This document shows, piece after piece, positions 1-10,404 of a stretch of 64,000 nucleotides of DNA. This DNA comes from Ephydatia muelleri (Eukaryota; Porifera; Demospongiae; Spongillida; Spongillidae), in contig JABACO010000016.1 in NCBI GenBank assembly GCA_013339895.1, forward strand, positions 4,607,767 to 4,671,766. Direction: 5' to 3'. Within the stretch, counting starts at the first letter, position 1; each line of letters begins with the position of its first letter. A program made the translations under genes and the position numbers. Below the pieces are notes generated by a model. It had not been told where the DNA came from. It saw only the letters and a program-made list of their open reading frames with translations, and made no database searches.

Positions 1-895
1 AGGTAAGGAAGGGTCATAATGTACTAACACAGGAGCTCTGGACAATGCTTCTTTTGCAGCCACAAAAGCTTGATTGCACCTTGGACACCATTGCCACTGA
101 TGGTCTTCTTTTAACAGGTCATTGAGAGGACTTAACAGACTAGACAATTTGGGAATGAACTTCCCATAATAATGTACTAATCCCAAAAACGACCTCAATT
201 CTTTCTTATTCTGTGGAACCGGTGCTTGCAAAATGGCTTCGACCTTCCTAGGAGAGGTGTGCAACCCTTTCTTATCCACCACGTGCCCTAAAAATTCTAA
301 GGATTCTTTCTGAAAAGCACACTTATCCTTCTTAGCTTGAATACCAAATGTTCGCAATTGTTTCAGTACCCTCTCGACATTCCGCAAATGTTCAGCTACA
401 GTAGAACCAGTTATTAGGATATCATCTAAGTAGCACACCACCCGAGGTATACCCAGCAACACTGATTCCATCACCTTTTGAAATATTGCTGGTGCAGATG
501 CAACCCCAAATGGAAGGCGGTTGAACCTATACAGCCCCTTATGTGTATTTATTGTCACCAATCTTTTTGATTCCTCCTCCAGTTCTAACTGTAAGTAGGC
601 TTGACTCAAATCCATCTTAGTAAACTGTTCACCCCCTGCTAAGGTTGCAAATAACTCTTCAGGTTTAGGCAAGGGATACTGATCCACTTCTAAACATGGG
701 TTTAAAGTCACTTTATAATCTCCACAGATCCTCACTGACCCATCTCCTTTTACCACAGGAACTATGGGTGTGGCCCAATCGGAGTAGGACACCTTCTCTA
801 AAATGCCTAATTTTTCTAAGCGATCTAATTCAGCTTCCACAGCTGGCCTTAGAGCAAAAGGTACACTTCGTGCTCTACAAAACTTGGCAATGCTC
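1..895 (-). pseudogene. Reverse transcriptase / start of RNase H of the LTR element (partial)
   Basis: In the frame opened by the shift near 890, the minus strand encodes consecutive RT motifs. These include a [16 protein letters not shown] block, DLSQAYLQL with the first catalytic aspartate, [14 protein letters not shown], the YLDD box at 421-432, and [11 protein letters not shown]. Beyond it, an AFVAAKEAL block leads into the RNase H region at the window edge. No stop was seen in this frame over the stretch, so RT itself is better preserved than the junctions on either side. The domain order places it as the pol gene of a Ty3/Gypsy element. Confidence 0.9.
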
Positions 896-1811
896 CCTTC
901 TTCAGTACCAACCTAGCTTTGAATGTCTTTATTGTCCCTAATTCTGCTGAAAACACTGCGTTATACTCCTTCAACAATTGTGCCAGATTTCCAGGTTCTT
1001 GTCCAGTAACCCGTTGGATTTTATGCCAGTCTAAACGTATATGCTTCAACCAGTCCCTCCCAAAAAGACTAGGGCCCTCCCCTTTCACTACAAATACCTT
1101 CAGATCATACAGCTGAGATCCATACTCTACTTTCACTGGTAGTATCCCCTTCACAGTTATTCGTTCACCAGTGTACGTCCGTAATGAGGTAGCCGTGGGC
1201 TGACAGACGCTTGAAGGGAACAACTCTTTTCTCACAGCCTCAGGGATGATTGACACTGCTGCTCCTGTGTCCAACTCCATAAGTGTCTCCTTTCCATTTA
1301 GCTTCAGTTTCACTGTGATTGGTTGTGATGAGGAGGACCTCCGGAGGACATAGACTGTGTTCAACCAACCAACTGATTCTTCCTCGTCTTCATCAGTCTG
1401 CACAAAACATTCTCCCTTGCTTTCTTGTTCTACCTTCTGGCCTTGGTAACGAGGTACCTGCTTCTGCTTTGAACACATCCTAGCCACATGGCCCTGCTTC
1501 CCACAATTAAAACACACAAGCCCTTTTTGCCGACAATTTCGCAACTGGTGACCGCGTCTCCCACAACACTGGCATAAAACTCTATAGGGGCCCTGCACCA
1601 TCTTCTCTATCTTCTGTTCTCCAGGATCGTCTACCATTCCAACAGTCTGTTCAGGCTGTCCCCCTGGGTTCTTAATTCCCTCACAAAACCCCATTGCTGC
1701 TTCCATCCCTTGGGCAATTTCGAATGCGTGATTTAACGTCAAATCCGCTTCTGTCAATAATCTCCGCTGTATAGTGTCATTCGTCACTCCACATACCAAC
1801 CTATCTCTCAA
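849..1811 (-). pseudogene. Gag nucleocapsid and aspartic protease of the LTR element
   Basis: An open frame of about 320 codons. It holds two CCHC zinc knuckles (CQCCGRRGHQLRNC then CFNCGKQGHVARMC), which package RNA. An acidic linker follows, then a retropepsin-type domain with the active-site motif ELDTGAAVSIIPE and a GRDWL motif. These are the nucleocapsid and protease of a Gypsy polyprotein. A frameshift near 885-895 ends the frame just before the reverse transcriptase, so the protein closes with a short unrelated tail. The first ATG is internal: the true frame enters from the Gag segment upstream. Confidence 0.9.
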
Positions 1812-1879
1812 CGCTTCTTCTAAAAAGGCACCGAAGGAACAGTGGGCAGCTAAACGTCTAAGCTCAGATAAGAAAACTG

Positions 1880-2188
1880 CTATTGATTCTCCCGACTTTT
1901 GGTCTCTCCTATGAAACGGAAACGCTCAGCAATGATTATAGGTTTTGGTTCAAAATGGCGGCTCAATACCTCGACCAACTCTGCAAAGCTTTTGTCCTTA
2001 GGTTTCGTTGGTGCCAATAAGTCGCGCAACACAGCGTATGTCTTGCTTCCCAACACGCTTAGAAGAACGGGAACCTTTCTTTCGTTTCCGATATTATTAG
2101 CCAAGAAATACACCTCCACTCGTTCAATATACGCGACCAATGACTCGCACTCCGAAGAAAACTCACCCAGTTTTCCCAATGTTGCCAT
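1880..2188 (-). pseudogene. Gag N-terminal part of the LTR element, frameshifted
   Basis: The reading frame opens at the ATG that overlaps the primer-binding site and runs about 102 codons before a stop. It shows the hydrophobic and charged helical pattern of Gypsy Gag matrix/capsid regions, with a VEYIERVEVYF-like segment near the start. Around position 1915 one extra base shifts the frame. Downstream of this point the retroelement-like sequence (helical, leading into the zinc knuckles) continues in another frame, joining the protein region at 1811. The break marks this copy as decayed or mis-sequenced. Confidence 0.8.
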
Positions 2189-2204
2189 CCCACCCTCGTC
2201 GCCA
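2187..2204 (-). other. Primer-binding site matching tRNA-Ser(GCU) 3' end
   Basis: The minus-strand 18-mer TGGCGACGAGGGTGGGAT begins TGG, the complement of the tRNA CCA end. It continues as the complement of the acceptor and T-arm sequence of eukaryotic tRNA-Ser(GCU) as I remember it. It lies one base after the LTR, and its last two bases form the A and T of the gag start codon. The tRNA identity is from memory and should be checked by alignment. Confidence 0.7.
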
Positions 2205-2205
2205 G

Positions 2206-2348
2206 TGTAGTGTCCCGCACCACAAATTTGGGTTCACAAATATGTTAAATCACCAACGAGGAAAAACAACAGAACACTCTGCACATGCGCGGTTCATACT
2301 AGTTCCCAGACCTACATATACAAACATATATATACCAAATACACTACA
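2206..2348 (-). repeat. 5' long terminal repeat (compact, about 143 bp)
   Basis: On the minus strand the segment begins TGTAGTGT and ends ACACTACA, a perfect 8-bp inverted terminal repeat with the TG...CA ends of an LTR. It lies one base upstream of the primer-binding site. A TATATATATG stretch near its start could serve as a core promoter. The partner LTR is not in the window, so the boundary rests only on the inverted ends and the adjacent primer site. Confidence 0.75.
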
Positions 2349-2820
2349 ATAACAAATGTAGTGTACTAACATTTTCAAATTTCAAATCCTGGGAAAAATC
2401 TGGCGTCCTTGGTATACAACTAACCCATACATTGGTGAAGGTATACGGGAATATTCGGTGATTCGCAAACCGCGAGTAACTTTTGACCGCTCATTTCTGG
2501 ATATGAGCAGTTTTTGCCCACTATATAAATTTGCTATATGAGACACGACCTCAAGTAGTCTGTAATTCTCCTCTTGCCTAGGCTCCCAAGCCACGTTCCC
2601 ACGTGCCCCTCCGCTCCTTCATTTACCTTCACTAATACATCATCACATGTAGTAACACTAACCGCGCATGAAACGCACATGCAAGAGTCAATTTGCAATT
2701 GGAGGAACTAATATTGCACACCTACAGTTCACTACAGAAACTATACAGTCATGTGGAAATCAAGGTCAACAAAGGTACAATAATAGATCATGCAATTTGA
2801 GAGTAAACAACTACAAAGTA
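2349..2820. other. Intergenic; short palindrome next to the LTR
   Basis: No gene recognised. At 2339-2365 the sequence TACACTACA...TGTAGTGTA forms a 9-bp-arm palindrome, half of which is the LTR terminus. The LTR-like TGTAGTGT at 2357 does not continue into a second LTR copy. Confidence 0.4.
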
Positions 2821-4014
2821 TTAGGGGTCGATGGCGGCGCTGTAAGAAGGCGGGGGCTTATCGGCCGTCCACGTGGACAGAGCAAACTGCTGAGGAATGT
2901 TTTGTTCGATGGTGGGAGGTGCCTGCTGCCCAGCAGAGGGCAGGATCGTCTTTTCATTGATTACATTCGGCTGAACTGTGAGTACGTCGGAAGATATTGG
3001 AGCAGTTGAAAGAGTCTGTACACTGATCACAGTAGAAGCCCCATCTTTCTCCAAAGGCCGCATCTTGACGCAGCAACATACAGCGATGACGATGCCAGCC
3101 GTGATGGCGGCGATTCCTAGCAGAGGCACCAATACGCTGATCACGTACACCCAGACCCGAGGCTCGCAAGTGGTACCCACGTTGACGCTCGTTTCCCACC
3201 GACCATTAGTGGGCGGGCTGGTTTCGACCAGAACTGTGTACTCGGAATCGTGCGGGATGATCAGAGAGCAACTTGAGGTGGGCGGGGCTGTACACGAGTC
3301 GACCACGCCTCCCGAGTGAGGCAGGTACCCCACGCTATTGATGGTGAGCATCGCGTGGACGTTCGACGCCATGTAGAAAGTGTTGTAAAATACAAAATAA
3401 TATTGATCTTCAGATGTGACAATCTGATCGGTAGTCCTGTTCGTTGTGCCGCAATGATCGCTGTAGTGAAGAGCGCTGTATTCAGAGGTGTAACGAGCGT
3501 TGATCCAACTGACGAAGTTGCCCTCTCCCTTGATGACGTAATAAGCAACCGATCCGTACGTGAGGCAGCTCGACAGTGCATAGCCGGACCCGGGATACAT
3601 GTAGAAGCTCCAGTACCGATACTCCTTGTAAGCAAGGTGGAACGTATCTGTGAGGGTGAAGTTGTCCCTGGCGCCGAGGATTGGCTTACGATGAAGGAGG
3701 AACACAGTCGCAGACACGGTTGAGGTCGGATTGTTCAAAGTGGTGCTCTCGCACAGGGTGCTGGAGGGAGAGACGAGGCGGGTATCCCCAGGGGAGAGGG
3801 AAGTGGCCGACATGTGGACGTTGCCGTCATAACGTGTTGACACCACGGCTGACACTACGATGATCAGGATGACGATGACGACTACCACACCCACCCTACT
3901 CCAGGCACGGGCCCGCCAGTAGTGAAGGATGCGCGACTCCGGCGCCACGACCACTGTGCCATTGGCTTTCTCGCCACCTTGGTAATTGACGTCTTTTATT
4001 CCGCGCGACATCAT
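2821..4014 (-). CDS. Two-pass membrane protein with PPxY tail (APD1-4-like ectodomain?)
   Basis: Intact single-exon frame of 397 codons. A short basic cytoplasmic N terminus is followed by a transmembrane helix at about residues 41-58. A 230-residue extracellular region then carries several cysteines and N-glycosylation sites (NFT, NRT). A second helix lies at 287-315 and ends in CCC. The 80-residue cytoplasmic tail finishes with PPSY (388-391), a PPxY motif that binds WW domains such as those of Nedd4-family ubiquitin ligases. The ectodomain segments YYVIKGEGNFVSWI and DQYYFVFYN resemble the luminal domain of APD1-4-type membrane RING ligases, but no RING is present here. That resemblance is a recollection and not certain. 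Its two-helix topology suggests a receptor or trafficking adaptor. Two adjacent ATGs could both start it. Confidence 0.8.
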   Translation of the reverse strand: MMSRGIKDVNYQGGEKANGTVVVAPESRILHYWRARAWSRVGVVVVIVILIIVVSAVVSTRYDGNVHMSATSLSPGDTRLVSPSSTLCESTTLNNPTSTVSATVFLLHRKPILGARDNFTLTDTFHLAYKEYRYWSFYMYPGSGYALSSCLTYGSVAYYVIKGEGNFVSWINARYTSEYSALHYSDHCGTTNRTTDQIVTSEDQYYFVFYNTFYMASNVHAMLTINSVGYLPHSGGVVDSCTAPPTSSCSLIIPHDSEYTVLVETSPPTNGRWETSVNVGTTCEPRVWVYVISVLVPLLGIAAITAGIVIAVCCCVKMRPLEKDGASTVISVQTLSTAPISSDVLTVQPNVINEKTILPSAGQQAPPTIEQNIPQQFALSTWTADKPPPSYSAAIDP

Positions 4015-4220
4015 CGCTTTGATATAGCTATGACTTAAGGTAAAGGGTTCCGATTCTTAACTTGGCGAGTACGCTGTTTAAGTGTTTTGTTGCCAATGGC
4101 TGCGTCAAAGGGGAAGTCTAGTCACGTCTGTAGAGTACACAGTTTGGCATGCTGCATGAAGAGAATTTATGTGCATGCAAGCAGCAAAACACGTGCTAAT
4201 CAGATCATGTCAGAAGCGGT

Positions 4221-4241
4221 CCCCCCCCCCCCCCCCCCCCC
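4221..4241. repeat. Poly-C tract (21 bp)
   Basis: Uninterrupted run of C. One of several long G/C homopolymers in the window. The sequence around it (4015-4656) shows no recognisable gene. Confidence 0.95.
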
Positions 4242-4656
4242 TTGTCTCGTACCCAGACCCAGGTTCCCAACAGCTGCGGAGACGTGAACAGGGCTGGAAA
4301 CGAGACTTAGGACCTGGCATCTGCCGGACACCCACTCCTAGGACCAGCGGTCCCTCGAACAATGTATACTTAGGATACTATGTCCTTCAGGATTATGTGA
4401 ACCTGGACAATGTATCCTATACATTTAGATACTGTCAGTGAGATTATATTTGATGATGACAGTGATAGTGCAGATGCATGGCAAACATTATGCAGATGTT
4501 CCCCCAAAAGAGATTGGTGTGTTGGTGAGGATTTCAGGGATGAAAAAAGTTCAACTACACAGCCTTCACCAGCTGGGTGCTGTACTGGACGATGCACAAC
4601 TTATACCAACACATCCAAGAGAGCTGTCTAATTGCTGAAAGAGGATGAGGTTAGTG

Positions 4657-7600
4657 CACTGTTAAAAAAAGGGTGTTGCCACAACACACTTAGGGGTGTT
4701 CGTACGCCTGTTTAGGAATAACACCCCATGGAGTGTAGTGGTAACCGCTCAGGAGTGTTACAGCCAACACCCCTGAAGTGTAGCCAGTACACTCTATAGG
4801 GTGTTGACAAAGGCATCAATAGTTCGTGCATGCACCGTAATCTTATGATACAGCATAAATTGATCTTAATAAACTATACAACAACAGTTGATGATTTTAA
4901 TAAAAAGTTGACAACAAATACAAACATACATGTACAACTATAAACATGTCCTTAGGGCCTATACGACGATCGAGTAGTCCTGGAGTGTTTCTCTGTATGC
5001 TTTGGACACTAAACAAATGAAGGAAACACATGCATATATATAACGGTCAGGTTCCAATATGAGACATGTCTAACCTTTTTAATTGAATCTTGGGTGCAGC
5101 CATCAGTCCGATGACGGTCGTGTTCGCTAAGCAGATCGGTGACAATAACAACGTCAATCGTACAGATTGTTAAGCTTACCTCGAAGGTTTGCTAGAGCCA
5201 GCGTGTCATATGACCTTTGTAAGGGCGTTCGCGACAAGGTACTTACCTGCCTTAAGCAGTGGCTCATTATAGTGGGTAGCGCAGCACACAGTAGTAGCCG
5301 AATTTTCCTTAGCTAGAGCGTATAAACAGGCATTCCGGTCCGATCGCGAACTGCTGTTCTCGATTAACTCTCTTCAAAGCGCTCAACTCGTCTTACTCAA
5401 ATGCATCGCTCAACGCTGGAAGGAAACAAATAGCTAGCTAAAAAGTCGTGTAACACCGAACTTACCTGCTCCATAAATAACACAACGTGTTTCTAAAGGT
5501 CACGCATGCGCAACGAAATATATTTTTACCATGAACTTACATGTATATTTGTTACAATTGTGGATAATCAACATGTCTCACGATGACAAGAAAGGACACA
5601 AATAGCTAGGGTACACTGTAGGTATTCAGGATGTCTAAGATATAGAGTTGTCCAAATGTGAGGAAAGCTATACAGGACTTTTGAGTAGTTCCAATTGCAA
5701 AAAGTGCACTTCTCTCAGAGTGTCCAACAGTATTTCTGTGTATGTGTGAATGTGTGTGTACATGTATGCATACACATACACACATGAATTATACACATAC
5801 ACACATGTGCATGTGTGTTAATATGTGTGCATTGTGTGTGAATTCATGTGTATGTGTGTATGTGTGTATGTGCATGTGTGCCATGTGTGTATGCAGGCCT
5901 GTAGCCAGGGGGTTGGTCAATCCCCCTTGTTTGATGCCTGATTGTGAGCCCCCCCCCCCCCCCCCCCCCTTTCATATTTGGCTAAATGTGAGGCCCCACC
6001 TCCCCTCTACCCCAACAGTCCTGCAGTCCTATTAATCGACCCCCCCCCCCCCCCCCCCCCCGCCAGACTTCCTGCCTACGAGCCTGCGTATGCATGTGTA
6101 CATGTGTGCATTGTGTGTGCATGTGTGTGTATGTGTTCATATGTGTAAGTGTGTGTTAGCATGTGTCTGTCATGCACATGTGTGCATGTGTGTGCATGTG
6201 TGTGTGCTTGTGTGTGCATGTGTGTGCATGTGTGAATGTCTGCACATGTGTGCATGTGTGCATGTGTGTGTGCTTGTGTGTGCATGTGTGTGCATGTGTG
6301 AATGTCTGCACATGTGTGCATGTGTGCATGGAGTGTGCTTGTGTGTGCATGTGTGTGCATGTGTGTATGTCTGCACGTGTGTGCATGTGTGTATTGTGTG
6401 TGTGTTCATTGTGTGTGTTAGCATGTGTATACGTGTGTGTTGTGTGTGTGTGTGCACATGTGTGTGCATGTGTGTGTATGTGTATGTATGTGTCTGTACG
6501 TGTGTGTATGTGTTCATATGTTAGCATGAGTCTGTCATGTACGTGGTACATGTGTGTGTGCATGTGTGTGCATGTGTGCATTGTGTGTGTGCACATGTGT
6601 GTGCATGTGTGCATGTGTATGTGTGGCATCTGTGTGTGTACATGTGTGTATTTGTGTGTGAGTACATATGTATGTGTGTACGTGTGTATACATGCATGCG
6701 CATGTGTGGTTATGTGTATGTGTGTGCAGCTTGTGTAAAAATTTGTACATATAAAGTGCATCTGTTATGCAAAGATGTGCATGCATATGGACATTGTCAA
6801 ATATTTAATAGTTATTGTATTTATCTCGTATCAGTCATTACACCAAACCAGACATACATTTTGACCAAAATGTCACAAAAATGATATTTAATCCCACAAC
6901 AACACTGTACCTACAAAAAGGGTTCACTAGTGAAGTACTTTAGCCTACCCTTACAAGTGTTTGACAGCATTCATTCATCCAGCATATTTCTTCACGATAG
7001 CTATCAGGATCTGCATGTGGTATATAGACATATGTAGCCGCATGAATGCATGAACACTTTTAGCATACACCCAATGTTCAAGCTGCAACAGGTCTGTTAA
7101 ATATTTTTTAAAGGACTACCTACATGCTTTCTGCTAGATGTCATGCAATATGCTGCTTCCTTGAGCTATATGTGATATTACATGCATACATATTGTGAGT
7201 AACAATGTATATGTTCACATGCCATTTTACTAGGGTGTGATCTAAATAGAATCCAGATGAATTTTAATACACAGTCACTGTTACCACACAAGCACTGCCA
7301 TTGTACTTAACCTTCACTCTCAGCACAAAGTGGCATGCAGGATAATAAACAAGCTTGCATCAAATTTGACATTTAGCAGCATACTGGGGTACTACAACAC
7401 GCTAGCGAACTATACACACAGCAGTGCACATACATGAACATTGCACGCAAGCCTTCATAAGCACATCGAGATTACATGCATGTATACGGTAATTACATGT
7501 TGAAAAAGCAGCGTGTAGGCCTACTAGTATACCTACTAGATATCCACACGCGCACGCGCCACTCGGATCACCAACGCACGGGCGATGGCCAGCCTATGGT

Positions 7601-7953
7601 AGACGTTTTGTACTGGTACGTTGTGTCACATGTGTGCGTGCATACCACTTGAAGTCCAGTATCACCTCCAACTACGAAGTCACAGCGTCATATCATCTAC
7701 CAAACCACGCCCTCTCCGTCAGAAAGTAATTACTAAACAAGGCTGGGAACTATCCTACTGCGGTAAAGTTATGACAACACACCTTTAAAACGACCTAACA
7801 CCCCACCCTTGCTGGGGGTTGCTCCTAACACCCTAACGTAGCCTGCCAACACCCCAAGATGTCAGCTCAACACCCTTGTGTGTTGCCATAACACTCATTG
7901 GGCTGTAACACCCCTCAAACCTAACACCCCTCGGGCCTTTTTTTTTAACAGTG
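4657..7953 (+). mobile_element. CACTG-ended non-autonomous DNA transposon, copy 1 (3.3 kb)
   Basis: Starts CACTGTTAAAAAAA and ends TTTTTTTTTAACAGTG, i.e. inverted ends, flanked by TG on both sides (4655-4656 and 7954-7955), a possible 2-bp target duplication. Both subterminal regions are packed with GGTGTT / AACACC motifs in either orientation, a pattern expected of transposase-binding sites in CACTA/EnSpm-type elements. No transposase frame is present. The middle is a 1-kb TG-rich microsatellite with two poly-C tracts. A second copy in the same orientation lies at 59566-62724, near-identical over long stretches, which confirms the unit. The superfamily is inferred from ends and subterminal repeats only. 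Confidence 0.8.
5742..6740. repeat. TG/CA-rich microsatellite block with poly-C tracts
   Basis: Degenerate (TG)n with frequent GTGTGCATG words, interrupted by poly-C runs at 5949-5969 and 6040-6061. It lies inside the CACTG-ended element. Long Cys/Val and His/Thr frames across it are products of the repeat, not genes. Confidence 0.9.
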
Positions 7954-8561
7954 TGGGGACATTGCAAGTCTGTCAGACAAATAAAGCAGTTGAATTGCAC
8001 TTTGTATGTTGATTTTTTACCGCTTCATTGTGTCGTCAACTATACTATCAGGATGGAATATATTATGACCAGAGGCATTGCAAATGTAATGTGTGTGTTC
8101 AGTATGTGCATGTCTGCGCGTGGTGCGAGTGTGCATTCGCATGTGTGTAGCCGGAGTTTTTTGTGACTGTGTCATATGCGATACGAATTTCATCTTAATA
8201 GAATTTTAACTTCATAGATGACACTGACTTCATGTGGTTCATGCATCGTGTGTTTTGTAAGCATCTCACTGACTGCATAGCAGTATATGCATTGTATGAT
8301 CCTCGCTATACCTTTTGAAATGATAGTACATTTTATGTATTGTTACCACAACTGCATGGTATACTATGTAAGCAGTGGAGCAGTAGCTATTTTACTACAC
8401 TCTATACAGCTTTGGCGCATCTTTTCTGTTTCCTTTTCTGTTCTCTTTGGTGTCGAGTATATAGATTGAATTTTGGAGCTGCTGAATTGCATCATTTACT
8501 GTGGAAGCAAAAGATAGATCTAAGAGAGAAAAGAAAAGAAGATGGAAATCTAGATAACTAT
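7954..8561. other. Intergenic, nothing recognised
   Basis: AT-rich sequence without convincing exons, splice pairs or repeats. Confidence 0.4.
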
Positions 8562-9130
8562 TATAAAAATTGTGTTTGTCGTCAAAATACTATACTTATT
8601 CATGCATGCTGGTCGAACCTATCTACGATGCAAAGAGATCAATTCGATTGATGAGATAGATTTGTTGCCTAGCAAACGCAAAACCGCGGTCAGCCAAAAC
8701 CATGCACCTCCCAAAACGAATAATAAACACATGCATGCGTTCTAAAAAAAAAATCTAAAACGTCCAGACGCCTTTTGGCCAGAAAATTGCTTTAGCGCGA
8801 CGGACAAAATGATTCAACCTAACAAATCATACAACCACTTGGTCCGAGCTGGCTAACACCAACATCACAGAAACATGCACACAAACAGAAGTCAATTTAA
8901 GAATACTGCAATAAACATTATACGAGGTACATTATAAAAAAGATATAAAGTTACGCGAAGTACACAAACGGACATCAATCAAATTTGGCTGACCGCGGTT
9001 TTGCGTTTGCTAGGCAACAAGTCTATCTCATCAATGGAATTGATCTCTTTGCATCGTCTGTATAACTAGATAGGTTCGACCAGCATGCATAAATAAATAC
9101 AGTATTTTGACGACAAACACAATTTTTATA
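8562..9130. mobile_element. MITE-like element with about 135-bp terminal inverted repeats
   Basis: The left arm 8562-8699 (starting TATAAAAATTGTGTTTGTCGTC) is matched in reverse complement by 8985-9130. The arms contain the same CAGCATGCAT, CTATCTCATCAAT and CCGCGGTTTTGCGTTTGC blocks. The 285-bp centre has no coding potential. This is the structure of a non-autonomous DNA transposon. A clear target duplication was not identified. Confidence 0.8.
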
Positions 9131-9458
9131 CATTCAATACAGACACTAAACCAATTGTCCAAAATTCTTATACATCATGCATACACACACAAACAAATCA
9201 CTTCAAGATGTTCCTTTCCTCTCCAGACAGAGGCAGACGATCTGCTTGGACAACGCACTGACGGTGGCATAATATATGCAAGCCTCATCGAGGCAGAAGC
9301 CCAGAAGACGGCCCAGTTACTGGGATTTTGGCTGTATCATCAAATAATAGGTTTTATTTTAAATGTGTCGAGGTTGAACAGTATGCCAAAAATGAGTCAA
9401 GATGTGATCAGGGTTGGACTGGACATACATTCCACTAGTTGTTGAAGTCTATCGTGCA

Positions 9459-9725
9459 CACCCAGCAGACAGTAGATTTGGTTCATTTTCATGCAGACAG
9501 TGTCATTTGCATGGCACGTCATTCTGGAGAAGCATTCTTGACCTTCACATCCCCAATCATGATTGGGGATGTGAAGTTCAAGAATGCTTCTCCAGAATGA
9601 CGTGCCATACAAATGGCACTGTCTGAAAATGAAACATTGAGCCAAATATATTGCCTGCTGGGTGTCACATTGATGAGACAGAATTCTGTTGAGATGCCCC
9701 CATATACCCTTTCATGAATGTTAAA
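9459..9725. repeat. Palindromic LINE 3'-end fragment
   Basis: The two arms, about 9459-9552 and 9558-9668, are reverse complements around a centre CATCCCCAATCATGATTGGGGATG. Each arm encodes the same protein scrap (HDWGCEVQECFSRM) found near the C terminus of the LINE copy at 39599-39836. The right arm continues with a QIYCLLGVTL-type segment. It is therefore an inverted dimer of a LINE tail. The stretch 9131-9458 to its left holds no recognised feature. Confidence 0.75.
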
Positions 9726-9940
9726 ATTACATGTGCGATTTATCGTTACATATAAAACAATAATAGTGAAGGAACAATTACCCTAACAATGCTCATGCAA
9801 AACACTTCTCATCTTCACTGCCCAGCTTCATTGTAGGAAGGCATTGCCCCGTTGGAGGGTTACTGAGACTGATATGAGAAGGAGTTTAAAGCTATTTTTA
9901 TCGTTGAAGGTAGTATTGGGGTACGTTTGTGCACCTGGGT

Positions 9941-10251
9941 GCACAGACATTCAGTTTAATTTTCAGCACACACATGCATGCTTGTCGTGCATTTTTAGCT
10001 CTGGCTGATATAGGTAAGGTCTTGTTCCATCTACACATCTGTAACCAGGTTGCCAAAGTGATGCTCCCCAGTCGCCTTGTGCGTCTCAGAAGACTTCGTT
10101 TGGGCAACCTGGTTACAAGTGAGTAGATACATGTAGAACAAGACTTTACCTATTTTAGCCAGAGCTAAATATGCATGACAAACATATATGTGCTTTTGAA
10201 TTTCAGTTCTGGTGCATGATAACAAAATGGCATTAAACTGAATGTCTGTGC
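9941..10251. mobile_element. MITE-like inverted repeat (311 bp)
   Basis: GCACAGACATTCAGTTTA at 9941-9958 is perfectly complementary to 10234-10251. Inner blocks pair as well: TAGCTCTGGCTGATATAGGTAAG near 9997 with its complement near 10145-10168, and AACCAGGTTGCC near 10043 with GGCAACCTGGTT near 10106. The whole unit would fold into a long hairpin, the hallmark of a foldback MITE. It lies about 150 bp upstream of the Hsp31-like gene. Confidence 0.8.
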
Positions 10252-10404
10252 ATTATACTGTGATCAACTAGTTACATTGATCCAGTGGAATTAGAATTAT
10301 ATTCATTTACTAACCCAGAACAGTATCCATACATCCACGTGACCTCATTTGTACTCCCACTCAAATTCCGACCAAATCGTGTGAGCAAATAAGCTCTTAT
10401 AAAT

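Larger units (their letters stand above)
1..2348 (-). mobile_element. Ty3/Gypsy-type LTR retrotransposon, 5' portion, degraded, cut by window edge
   Basis: Read on the minus strand the order is LTR, primer-binding site, Gag with two zinc knuckles, aspartic protease, reverse transcriptase and the start of the RNase H region, which runs off position 1. This order and the YLDD catalytic box at 421-432 are typical of Ty3/Gypsy (Metaviridae) elements. The coding region is broken by at least two single-base frameshifts (near 1915 and near 890), so the copy is not expected to make a complete polyprotein. The downstream integrase and second LTR lie outside the window. Confidence 0.93.

Noticed and set aside
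2357-2370. Second LTR in opposite orientation starting TGTAGTGT
   Set aside because: Only the first eight bases match the LTR; sequence beyond differs.
3261-3863. Plus-strand and alternative minus-strand open frames overlapping the membrane protein
   Set aside because: Shadows of the GC-rich 2821-4014 gene; only the 397-codon frame has helices, glycosylation sites and a coherent tail.
5742-6761. Long Cys/Val-rich and His/Thr-rich open frames on both strands (also at 19342-19577, 51691-52122, 60870-61558, 62604-62916)
   Set aside because: They are translations of TG/CA microsatellites in all frames, with no start context or conservation.
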